Origin: Todiramphus chloris collaris
Taxonomy: Eukaryota > Chordata > Aves > Coraciiformes > Alcedinidae
Direction: 5' to 3'
Assembly (NCBI GenBank): GCA_025345505.1
Contig: JANVCC010000018.1
Coordinates: forward strand, 53,773,656 to 53,837,655
DNA length: 64,000 nucleotides
The notes below the pieces were generated by a model that saw only the letters and a list, made by a program, of their open reading frames with translations, made no database searches and was not told the DNA's origin. A program made the translations under genes and the position numbers. Of this stretch, positions 23,365-34,077 are shown piece by piece (position 1 is the stretch's first letter; each line of letters begins with the position of its first letter).

Positions 23365-23456
<92 letters not shown>
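23363..23456 (+). repeat. (GAAA) microsatellite, about 22 units
   Basis: Uninterrupted GAAA repeat from 23367 to 23456 with A-rich lead-in from 23363. Purine-only and mirror-symmetric, so it can form triplex (H-DNA) structures. It is perfect over about 90 bp, implying recent expansion and probable length polymorphism. Confidence 0.95.
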
Positions 23457-25490
23457 CCTGAGTGACTGACATTAATCTAGACTAGCATTCTTCAGCTGAT
23501 GAGTCACAGCTCCTTAGAGAGGGCATGAAGAGCTACCAGAGGCACTATGAAGCACTGAAAGTTTATTACAAGTCTAAAGCAAAGACTATTTCATCCTTTT
23601 TTCCTCTGCACATTATTAGCTTTCACAGGCAAGTGTTCCCTGTTAACTTCTTTATTTGGTGATATAAAATATTAAACTTTGTGATACAAGTTCACCTTTA
23701 TTTTTACAAAAAATGTGAAGTTATTGGGAACTAGAATATGGGGTATGGAGATTTAGTCTGTATGCTAGTGGCAATTTGATTACTATATGTACTTTTCTCC
23801 GAGACCCTAAGTTACTGATAGGATCATGATTGTTTTCAAGTCATTACCTAGAGAAAACTGAACAATATCTACAGGACAAGCAAGTAGATTCTATGGATGG
23901 TGGCTTCTAAGTGTCCTTACCGTCCTGGAGCATCCTCTTTTGAGCTAGTTACTCATTTCTCCAAGTATCATAGCTCCAACAAGGAGCAGTGAGAATAATT
24001 TCCTCCAAGTTATCCTGTTTACTAATGGGGTCAACTAAGAAGTGGATCAGATCCACTCTTTGCCTAGTTTATACCATGGGATTAAATAAAATTCTCTACT
24101 TATAACATCTGATGAGATCTGAACTCAAATATCCTTGCAGAAATGAACTTTCTGGACATAGGAGCTAGCATGATAACTCTACCACTTCATTAGTTTTGTG
24201 AGTTTAATTCCTTCCTCCAAAACTTTGATGTGATCTGAATTTTCAAACAATTCAAAAATTATTGAAATTGTTTTCATCTCAATGAGTTAAATATTTCTTG
24301 ACAAGGGTTAATAAAACCAAATGAAAGAAACTTTACTGCATTGTATCTGTTAAGTATATAAAGAGACAAACATCAAGCTACTTGGTTGGGATATAGCATT
24401 TTGAGTGTTAAATCTGTCAGGTAATCTGAAATCTAGTTCAAACTGTTCCAATGATCTTGTCAACTGACTGAAATGCTTTGGCATGCTCAAAGAACCCCCT
24501 TCATTTCATGTATAACAGCACTGCAGGAAACAAAGACAACTTAACTCTTGTTTCTTTCGAATGAGGGAGCAGGAGGCAGGACTTCAATTTATCATACACA
24601 GGTTGTTACTTTCTCTTAATTCAGAAATCAAAGACTTCTATAAAACAAATGTAGAAGAACAAATCTGATCGCGATTAACAAACAAATGCCGTTATGTAAG
24701 ACAGCATCATATTGTGTTAGACTGGAGGCTCTGGGAAGTGAGTAACATGTTCCCAGTTGTGGGTGTTACCTACTGAGGAAGTGATTTTCCTACTTCTCAT
24801 GTCTGTTTCATGGATAAATTCATGTATGAGTTGAAATAGGAATGAGTTAGAGCAGCCAAGGGTAATCCCTAAAAGGGAAATATTCTATTCTAACAGCACA
24901 ATAGATTAATAAGCTACTTGAGGAAACCTAGCTGCAGTAGCAGTTGCTCAGGATAACTAGATCTGACCATCTCATCCAAAATATGGACGGTAACAGAAAT
25001 GTTTTTTGAGGATGCAGCCTACCTGCCCCAAAACACTTAAGTTGAATTTTTAAAGGAAACTAAGATAGGAAGTATAGGCTTAATTACTGAAAATGTTCAG
25101 AGTAAAGACAGAGAGAAAAAATATTGTATGTGAAATATGTAACGTTTGATTGTTCATTTCTAGGTTGTCAGACCTAGTGATTGATAAGCGGTTGATTCAA
25201 GAAGAGGCAGAAACCACCCAGTCCCACATTTTGACACTTATTCTTTAGCTATTTAGATTCTTAAAAAAAAATTTACATATTTCTTCCAATTCCAACAATT
25301 ATTTAAAAAAAATGTTTTTTATAAAAGAAATACGATATTTTTACTTACTTTTAACTATTTAATTTAGGACTTAGTTTAGGAGTTGGTTCCTGGATAAAGA
25401 GAACAATCTGAAAATCATCTTATTTCAGTCTAGCCTTATATGCTCCAAGTACAACTAGATTCTACTTATTATAAATATATTTAAAGACGT

Positions 25491-25519
25491 GTTGTTGTTG
25501 TTATTATTATTATTATTAC
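25491..25519 (+). repeat. GTT then ATT trinucleotide repeat
   Basis: Four GTT units pass directly into five or six ATT units (GTTGTTGTTGTTATTATT then more ATT). A compound microsatellite, probably one repeat that mutated and re-expanded. Confidence 0.85.
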
Positions 25520-25865
25520 AAGCTGTTTCTCAGTGAAGTGCCAGACAGAGATTTTGCAACCCAAGATGTCATCATGTTTAGGAGAGCCAAGGACAGACAT
25601 TCAGATGCACATAGCTTCTATCTTGACACATGAATGTGGGGTCACTGGCAGCCACATTCCTACGAAGTGTTGAGACATGCTAATTGATAGTAGCTAGAAG
25701 TCCAATTTCTGCAAGCAGGGAAATGAGAACAAGCTGTCATTACAGTCTTCAAATGTTTATACTGTTAGATAATGTTAATGGCTGAAGCGGCTCACTTTCT
25801 TCCAGGGTTTGGAGGTGCATATTTATGTCTGCAACTAGTAATTACAACTTGTTCTTACTGTAAAC

Positions 25866-25891
25866 ACCCACACACACACCCCCCACCCCCA
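25866..25891 (+). repeat. CA repeat with C-rich extension
   Basis: CACCCACACACACACC followed by CCCCACCCCC. A short compound low-complexity tract. Confidence 0.75.
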
Positions 25892-26160
25892 AGCTGAGCT
25901 GCCACAGAAGGACAAGTGAAGCAAAAAATGCAAGCAAGCAACGTATTGGAGACTGAATGGGATTATCACATAAGTATTATCTGCTTAGACAAGATATAGT
26001 GATGCTCTAGAGATTGAATGTTAGTGGAAAAAAGGATATTTTCAAAAGTAAATTTTCATTTGTCTGCATCAATTTATCCAAGTGAGTATTGTGGCAAAAG
26101 AGAGGTAGGAATGTTTAAAAGGGATTAAAATGCTATTAGCTACTAAAGAAAAAAAGGATA

Positions 26161-26440
26161 AATGTTAAATCAAAATTAAATTCTGCTGATTTATTATTAG
26201 TAACAGCTCAGCTTCTCCTGTGTAATGGAGTATGAAGCAGCTGCAGCTGCAGGTTACTACTGTCTATACTAGCCAGGGAACAGCTAACAACCTCTAATTG
26301 CAGGCATCAGCTTAGCTGCCGTGTGATGGGTGAAAAATGAACTAAGTTGCTCCCAATAATTAATCTGCTTCTGTCTTCCTTACTCCCTAGGAGACGAGTT
26401 GCTGCCATCGATCAAAGGTAGTAGCTTTTCCCCTCTTTGG
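26161..26440 (+). promoter_or_regulatory. Possible regulatory or conserved noncoding segment
   Basis: More structured than its neighbours. Two directly adjacent CAGCTG E-boxes (26238-26243 and 26244-26249), a CTCTAATTGCAG motif (about 26293-26304) and TAATTA (26357-26362) occur within 130 bp, just before a strong pyrimidine tract and AG (26366-26390). E-boxes with homeodomain cores are typical of developmental enhancers, and flanks of regulated microexons are also often conserved. This is inference from motif density only. Confidence 0.3.
26391..26417 (+). CDS. Candidate 27-nt microexon, very tentative
   Basis: A pyrimidine-rich tract, CTTCTGTCTTCCTTACTCCC, is followed by TAG (acceptor AG at 26389-26390). 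After 27 bases comes a GT (26418-26419, GTAGTA). The length is a multiple of three, and all three frames are open: ETSCCHRSK in phase 0, RRVAAIDQ in another, DELLPSIK in the third. The acceptor looks good and the donor mediocre. I cannot name a host gene, and no other supported plus-strand exon lies nearby. Such AG-to-GT pairs occur by chance. Confidence 0.2.
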
Positions 26441-29400
26441 GGACAGGAGTAGTCGAAAGGCAATGAAACCCAGAAAAGGTCAGACTTGCAGGGAGCTGAT
26501 TTAAAATCGACAGGCTCCTTTAGCAAGCAAGTCAGATCACTGTCTACATCTTACATGTGAAAGGCTGTAGTAGCATTTTCTGCTTGTTTCATAAATGAGT
26601 GTCAATTGCGATGTGCTAGATCAATAGTGATACTGTTATCTGTGTTAGAAAACATGTAAACCCGGAGATTCAATAGTAGTTGGGCTCCCAAAGGTGCAGA
26701 GAGTGGGCAAGTAAAATCTTCAAAATTCTCTCTGCAGGTTAGATGGATCCCTTAGAAGCACAAGAGAAACAATGCTATTTCACTAGGAAATAGTGGTTAT
26801 TTTCTGTGTTGTTTGTTTGTGTTTTGTAGGTAGGTTGTTTGGTTGTTTTTTGTGTGTGTGCGCATTGCTAGGCACCAACTTCTCAGGAAATCTTGCTGTA
26901 ATGCTCAGAAGTAATGTCACAGTAAAGATATTAAAAATGAAGTTTTCTCTTAGTTGTCTTTTCTTCCTGTTAGTACAAGATTGCTGTAGGTGGGGGCAGG
27001 GGGAATTTTGGCAGAGAAGGAAAACAGTTATTTAGGCAGGGCATCTGAAAGCTAGAAAGGGAAGAATTTTTCTGCATGAGCAAATGGTGCCTAAATTTTC
27101 AAATTCTTCATTGCAGAGCTTGGATTCTGAAAAGCTAAATATATTTTTAAATATCAAGGTCTCTTCTTGAACTGTTAAACCAACAAAGTAAGAAATTCAC
27201 ATTTCAGTGAGGTTTAAATTCTGTCTCTATTCCAGAAAGGAATGTTTACTAACTAGCAAACTCTGAATATCAAGAATTTGTAAGTAAAAACTATATTTTT
27301 CAAATACATCATTTGCTCTTTGTAAGATAAGTATTCTAGCTTTGTATGTCTTTGAAGAATTAAGCAAGTGTTTGGGTTTATTTCTGTAAAACCATGAGTT
27401 AAGAATGCCTTTGGAAAAAATGTAACTTGAAGCCAATGAAGAACTGCATCATCTCCAGTGGATTGCAGTCTGCCTCAATATAATGTGAATTGTTATGTAG
27501 CTTCTAAAACTGAGGGCTTAAAGCACTGGGATATAAGAAATGAGGATGACTGGGCCAGGGTCATTGAGGTGGTTGATAGCTGTTCTGTAAGGAGTAGTTG
27601 CTGACTTGGTGTCAACACTTTCTCTGTTTTAAACCTTACAGCTGCTTTCAATGCTGTTGCTTGTGAAGGACTGTAAGTGACTTAGTGGTATGTCTGATTT
27701 GAGTGAAGATGAAAATATTTTGTTCAGTGCCTTCTTTCTTTCTCTTGGACAGATTTCAGCAGATAAGTGTGAGTAATATTTTTTTTTTTTTCCCAAAAAC
27801 TTCTTTCTAGTGTGGATACTGTTGGACTTTGGTTTGGTTTTTCCTTCTGTTCAATCAGAAAAGCACCCATTTCAGAATTAGTGTGGGATCTAACTATGGG
27901 GTCAAAAAACATGGGTATATCTGACCTAGACACTTTGGCTGTCCTCATGATCAAGAGAGAGAAGCAGGCATCAAAACCAGGATAAGTTTAAAATAAGTCA
28001 AACAACTTTCCTTCTGGATCTGTTCATTAGTAGTTTTTTGATTTATATGGAGGAATGGGAGACCAGATTGTACTTCAGGTGGCGAAAAGTTAAAATGAAT
28101 GAATCATTTATTCATTCATTCATTTCAATAGTTTATTTTTAGCCTATTGACAAAAAGTACACGTATGAATCTATATATTCCAACAATGATGGATGACACA
28201 ACACCTTGGTTCGCAAAGAAGAGCACAGCAGAGATATGAGTTAGTTGGCTGAGGTACAGCTCAGATTAACTGAGATTGTGATGAGAGTTGGGAAAGTAGC
28301 CAGAGGAAACAGAGGAAGTAATCTTAGCTCATGTGTAGGAAGAAATATATCTGCCATTAGTTGACAGTACCCACAGCTAAAATGTGATTATAAACTCCCA
28401 GCTGCTGTTTGATAATTATGTCACAGCAGAAATACAGATAGCCTTGAATTACTGGTGTTTTGCTAAGGAACTGCGACCTTCTTTGTGGATACAGACATTA
28501 ACAGTGGCATCCTATTTCTATTCCCTTAAACATGAAATTATTGCTAAACATTTGACATTTATAGAAGGAGGCTAATAGGCATTCTGTCAGTTTGCTTATG
28601 GGGAAAGCAACTTGATGGGAATATGGATCCTCTCATGTCTGTATAGTCTTCCTGTGGATCTCAGTGAGAATGCAAATAATAGTTGGGGAATAGCCCAGCT
28701 CTTGTTCTTTACCATTATTGCTGCAGTCGATACTTCAGTATCGGGACTCAGGAATTTGGTCTGACATTGCAAAAACTTGGTGGTACCCTCACCTTGGCAA
28801 AAACATCTTTGATACTTTTGAGTATTGCAAGGTGATAAAGGAGATGAGGAATTTTAGAAGCAAGTAAACTTTCTGGGTAATTGAGTTTGACACTACCTAC
28901 ATTTATTTATTTTTCATTCATAGTTATTTTAGAATGATAAAGTCCATAATAAGTGTATATGTTGTTCTAAATTCATATTAATTTTATTTTAAGTTAAACT
29001 TTAAATATGAATGTAGACCTTGTAATGGTTATTCTAAGTCTAAACAAAGTACTTAAGATGTGTTGCCCATTGTGGATAAGAGCCATTCTCAGATGAAAAG
29101 TGAAAAATTCCATCTACTCTCAACTGTCACTGTTAGATTCTTGGGGAAAGATTCTACATACATGTAGAAGATACAAACTACTGCTGACACAATTTCTGAG
29201 ATACCCTGCTGAATGTTGTTATACAGAGCTTACAGAAGTCAAGAAAGTTTGCCTGGATGGAGATCAGTGAATACTCCCTGGCAGTTAGTAAGTAGCTTCA
29301 TGTGTGATCTGTCCATTTACAGGTAGGATGAAACTGGGAAGCTTGCCATAGGAAACCTCTGGGTTGAGAGCCAGGAATTCTGCCAGAAAAATACTAATGC

Positions 29401-32400
29401 ATAATGGTAACTGTTGGCATTGAATTGTTGCTTGAGAAAAAAGGTAGCAGTTTTCATGTGAAGACAGAGGAAAACAGGAAAAAATAAAGCATTATTTTGT
29501 CATTCTCTTTCACTCCCAGGAAAGGAAAGCACTTCAGATAGAGTAGGTTACCAGTTCCATCCTCCCTTCTGCTCTCATATCCTTTAGTCCTGAGACTAAA
29601 AGTCTGAAAAAAAGAAAGGAAGGTGAAGATGGAAAGGGATGCTGCATAGAGGTGTTTGGAACATTGTGCTTTACCTCATTACTGGAAGTATATTAGAGCT
29701 CAGGAACAGTATGTGGCTTCATTAGCTCTGGGAATACAAGTACTGGACTGTGGGGGCATTGTTGTTAGGTTAGGTTATTTTCTTTAGGTCCACAGATATA
29801 AAGCATCATCAAATTTAAGCAGCTGGTAATTTGAAAAGTTTGGCAAATCATCAGAAATGTATATGAAGCATTGCCTCTGGTTAACAGCGGTAAAATGTTA
29901 ATTCAGTCTTTGATAGAACATATTAGCATGATAACACAGAAAACAGTTTTGGTATGCTAATTCTGAAATAAAGAATGTGTTCTGATTAATGCCTGAATCA
30001 ATATGAAAACTACTGGATGTCTGAAATGACAAAGGTGACCAAAGCTGCTAAAATTGTGTGACAAAAATATTAACAGCAGTAGAGGATATTTTTTTTTTTT
30101 TCTTCCTGTCAGGAACAGTGTGAAATTTAATTATAAGTGGGACCCATTTAAACATGTAAGTCTTCAGCATTAAACCTGTATGTTTTATCCTTACCTTAAT
30201 TCACATATTATTGGATTTTGCTGGCATAGATTTCATAGATGATATTTCTAATGAGTTATCTCAAGAGTTAAGCTCCTCTGAACTGACATTAAGGATTTTC
30301 TTAAAAACTTTGCTAGCTATAACTTCAAGAAATATTGCTTTGTGTTGTTGTTTGATAAAACAAATTACTAGACCAAAAGATTTTTGCCCTTTTACAGCAT
30401 GGATGATTCACTAGATTTGCAAGGTGCAAGAATGTGTTGGCTGGAGTGCACAGGAGACCTCCACACAGAAATGTGTTAGGCATGACACTATGGCATGTTC
30501 CCTGTTTTGTTTACAGTACTTTCTTCTTCCTGTTACTCTATATTAAGTACCAGAATAATTCCTGATGGTTTACAGAAAACACATGGAAGATCAATCACTA
30601 CCTTGAAAAAGTTGATGTTTGCTAGCGTCAACTGGAGGAAGAGCAGTGAAGTACAGTACAAAGATTGAGGTACAAATTAAAGCAGTATAGGAAGATGAAA
30701 TACTTTAAATTTGATTTCTTAATATGAGAGACCAATGTGTGGTTTTGTCATATGTATGTGCTCTCCTGAGTGGACTCTTGGGGTTTTGCTTTAGGGAGCA
30801 CAATGGTGATTGTACCAGTCCAAAAGCCCTAATGCTCCCATTTAAGCTTCCCAAAAAACTATGTTATGCTACATCCTTACCATGTCATGATCATTTCTTG
30901 TAATTTACTTGGAAGAATGCTATATAAATCTTACTAATGATGTGCTAACACATTTACATGCAATTAATTCTATGCTGTGTAATTATAGTATAAATAAAAG
31001 TATAACAGTATGAAGTCCAGTAATATAATTACAAAGCAGCTTATTCAAACCCCAAGTCAGTAGAAAGTCTGGCATTGATTTCAGTGATGATGTGAGAAGT
31101 AAATGAGAATATTTCTGCAATCTCATGATGTGGTGCTTTCAGGAAGGAGGAAGGTTTCAATTAATCTGCCAGGTCAGCGCAGCAATTAAAACACGTGTCT
31201 CCCCTCCAATAATCTAAAGAAGGGGGTCTGTCTGGCTAAATTGGCATTTTAGAAATTTATAAAAATGAAGCTGATCAGTGCCTGGCAGCTTCGAATAGCC
31301 TCCTGTGCTGAGATGAGGTACAGTATAGGGAGACTGATTTGGACTTTCTTAGCTGGAAGCTGGGGCTAGGAGTGCCCACACAGTGTTCTTGTGAGTGATC
31401 AGTTACTGATATTAAGTAGTAGAACTGCTCCACCGTGAAACCTCTATCTCTTTTAATTTTGTAGTTATGCCCAAAACAAAAGTGTTCCAGCAAGGTCTGA
31501 GGATCTGGCCTCCTTTTTTTTCTTTTTCCCCTGAAGGAGTTCTACAATTTCACTCGGATAAAAAAAATGCTTGCTTATATGTATAGTGACTTACCTTTCT
31601 CCAAAGCAGGAGAAGCAAAGATTCTGCAGTAGGACAGTTCAAAGCTGTCACTCATACTCCTGAAGGAATTTCTGGGACTCCTGACATTATTTCAAGCAGA
31701 AGGAATATCAAGAGTGTTTGACACAGTAACTGGTTTCCAAGCAAAATTTTCTTGCTTTGCCTCTTGGAGGAACAAAAGCAGATTTGTCTCTTTTGTAAAA
31801 GGAAGGGGCAGTATCAGTGTCTGTATCTTCCTTCTCTTTTCCCCATGATTAGGACATGGATGATGAAGACCCCTGTCCTTTGAAAAACACACTCCCTCGA
31901 TTAGTACTATCACATGCCAGAGGGAGGGAAAGGCAGACAGGTCTCATACAGGGGATTTTTCTCTCTTATTCTGTATCATACCTTTTCTTCATTTTATCTA
32001 GTGATTTTATGGATGGAAAAAATAAGAAAGTGACAAAATATGTAGAAAAGTGATCAGAAAATAGGTTATAGGAAGACAAAAGAAACCATGGAGAGAGAAT
32101 AGAGAAACAAATAGAAAATCAGAGAGTGAAGCTGGAAATGATACACAGGTCTAGAAGGAAGGACTTAAGGAAATGAAAGGAGAATAAGACAGCAGAATTA
32201 AAAAGGTAGAAGGAAGAAAGGAAAAGGATAATTGTATCAAAATTTCTGGCTTTCCTAGATCTGAGAAAGGGACAAATATTACTGTGGAGCAATATAGGGG
32301 AGGAATGAAATAAAAAGAGAAGAGCATAATAATAGAAAGGACAGCTTAAGAAGAAATGGCAAAACTGTACCTTTTGTAGAACTAGCAAGGTAGACAAATA

Positions 32401-32572
32401 ATTATATCTTTCAGTACCTTTAATCACACAATAAAATCCACTTCATTTTTATTTTAAAGATAGTACCTTTTTCTTTCCTTTTTTTTTTTTATTTCAGAAG
32501 TATCACCAAATGACAAATTAATATTCTAATTCTTCTTGGCACGATTTTAGTGCTCAAAAAAACAGTTGCTAG
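26441..32572. other. Unique AT-rich DNA, 6.1 kb, no gene seen
   Basis: No gene recognised. Contains an AATG/CATT hairpin at 28093-28125 and a segment near 31140-31260 with paired CAATTAA and CAATTAAAA words around CCAGGTCAGCGCAGC, which may be conserved noncoding DNA. Open frames on both strands are below about 80 codons and featureless. Confidence 0.5.
28093..28125. repeat. 12-bp-stem hairpin from a tetranucleotide repeat
   Basis: AAATGAATGAAT (28093-28104), a 9-base spacer, then ATTCATTCATTT (28114-28125), perfect reverse complements. It is a (GAAT) run inverting into (ATTC) and could form a cruciform. Confidence 0.85.
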
Positions 32573-32704
32573 CTTTCCTTTCCTTTCCTTTCCTTTCCTT
32601 TCCTTTCCTTTCCTTTCTTTTCTTTTCTTTTCTTTTCTTTTCTTTTCTTTTCTTTTTTTTTCTTTTTCATTTCTTTTTCATTTTTTTTCTTTTCTTTTCT
32701 TTCC
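32573..32704 (+). repeat. (TTTCC) to (TTTTC) pentanucleotide repeat
   Basis: A compound polypyrimidine tract: about nine TTTCC units, then about eight TTTTC units, then imperfect T-rich sequence with two CATTT interruptions. It creates a false 99-codon Phe/Ser-rich open frame (32550-32849). It is likely length-variable. Confidence 0.92.
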
Positions 32705-33029
32705 AGTAATGACAAGAACAACTGTTATTCAAAAAAGCCTCATGGCCCAGGTTGACTCAGTCTTGACATGGGGAAACTTTTTAAGTGTAGAATGTAGACC
32801 TGTCTTTCCACTCCACCCATGTTTCCATTTTACATGTCACTTCTCGTAGTGTATGAAATTGAGCTATTAATAAATAACCATTGAGAAAGGCTTCTTTCCA
32901 CATCCTACTTATGGAGAAGAATTTGGTCCATTTTACAAAACGTAAGTGACAGAAACACCAGAAACATTCATATTTAATTCTGAGCTTGGATCAGCCCTTA
33001 TGAGGACCATGCTGTCTTCTGAATATCAA

Positions 33030-33720
33030 GTCATCCTGTAGAATCAGAGGCAGGGATAAGAGTGGAGTCAGGGTAGATCCTGCACTCTGGGGACCTGGGC
33101 TCAGGAGAGGGTGTTCCATGGGGGTGGCTCAGGATGAGGGGAGGATGGGGCCTCCCTTTACAGTCTGGAGTAGAAACTTCTGTGTAGGACTCTGAGTGAA
33201 GACAGCTGCTCTCTCCTTGCCCTCTTCCCATCCTCCAGACTAATTGTCAAGGCATAGTGAGCACTGGGGGCTCCTGAAGGTAGGCAAGCTGGGATATGCA
33301 GTGGACCTCACTAATGGGTGCCATCCCACAAGACCTGACCATGGTGGGGAGAGCTACAGACTGTAAAAATGTCCATCAACAGCCACTCACATGGAAAGTG
33401 ATGAAACGGAGCCAGGGACCATCCAGGGGCTCTCATCAGGAGCTAATGCAAATGGGGCTAAAGAGACCAGAGGCAAGGCTGTAATGAGGTACCCACCTAG
33501 GAGATAGGTCGCCCACAGTGGAGGTCCATGCAGATCCAAGAGATACAACTGGAGACAGGCACTGTTGTGGCATTGCTGGGACATGGACTGACATCCCCAA
33601 GGGGCAGAAATGGGGCCCTGGCTCACAGACTGGGTGGGAGAGACATAGCAGGGAGGTCAGGCAGGAACAGGTAGGGTTGGGGCTGCCTAGTTTTAGGACC
33701 TGGATGATGATTCTATTGAG
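33030..33720. other. GC-rich island of unknown origin in AT-rich DNA
   Basis: About 690 bp rich in GGGG, CAGG and CCTC words, abruptly different from its AT-rich flanks. It has very few CpG, so it is not a CpG island. Short open frames exist on both strands (33296-33484, 33387-33626 and 33518-33766) with no recognisable domain. It may be the remnant of a retroelement 5' region, a processed transcript or a decayed minisatellite. It could not be identified by eye. Confidence 0.45.
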
Positions 33721-34019
33721 TTCTACTGAACTTAAAGAAGATCATTTTCAGCATGCTGTAAATTAAGACATTAAGTGGTGATGTTCTTTTCTATCAATTT
33801 CTGCCACACCCAATTTAATTTCCTTTTGGCATCCTGTGGTTACTAGAAGTCCAGCTACGTACTTATATGCACGAGATCATATGTAGAGGACAGAAAAACA
33901 TATTCACCTTTTGTTCACATCATTGCTTACTAGAATTGTGGTTCATGCAAATCATATTTTCATTTATTTGATGGTTTGATTTACTTTTTTTTTCTTTTAA
34001 ATTGATTTATTGTCTGTGC

Positions 34020-34077
34020 TTTTTTTTTTTTTTTTTTTATTTTTATTTTTTTTTTTTGTTTTTTTTTTTTTTTTTTT
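34020..34077 (+). repeat. T-rich low-complexity tract
   Basis: Fifty-eight bases almost all T, with a few A and one G. It could be the reverse complement of an old poly(A) tail, but no retroposed body is recognisable on either side. Confidence 0.85.

Larger units (their letters stand above)
22234..26160. other. Unique AT-rich DNA with microsatellites, no gene seen
   Basis: No supported gene. Contains a TA-rich run (22238-22252), a long (GAAA) microsatellite (23363-23456), a GTT/ATT trinucleotide run (25491-25519) and a CA/C-rich run (25866-25891). The short open frames (for example 22405-22617 and 23135-23323) have no domain signature. Confidence 0.55.

Noticed and set aside
23363-23456. Regular repeat considered as a CRISPR array
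   Set aside because: It is a simple tetranucleotide repeat with no spacers, in a vertebrate genome.
32550-32849. 99-codon Ser/Phe-rich open frame
   Set aside because: It is a translation of the TTTCC/TTTTC microsatellite.
34020-34077. T-rich tract as the poly(A) tail of a minus-strand processed pseudogene
   Set aside because: No retroposed body or open frame was found on the right side of it.
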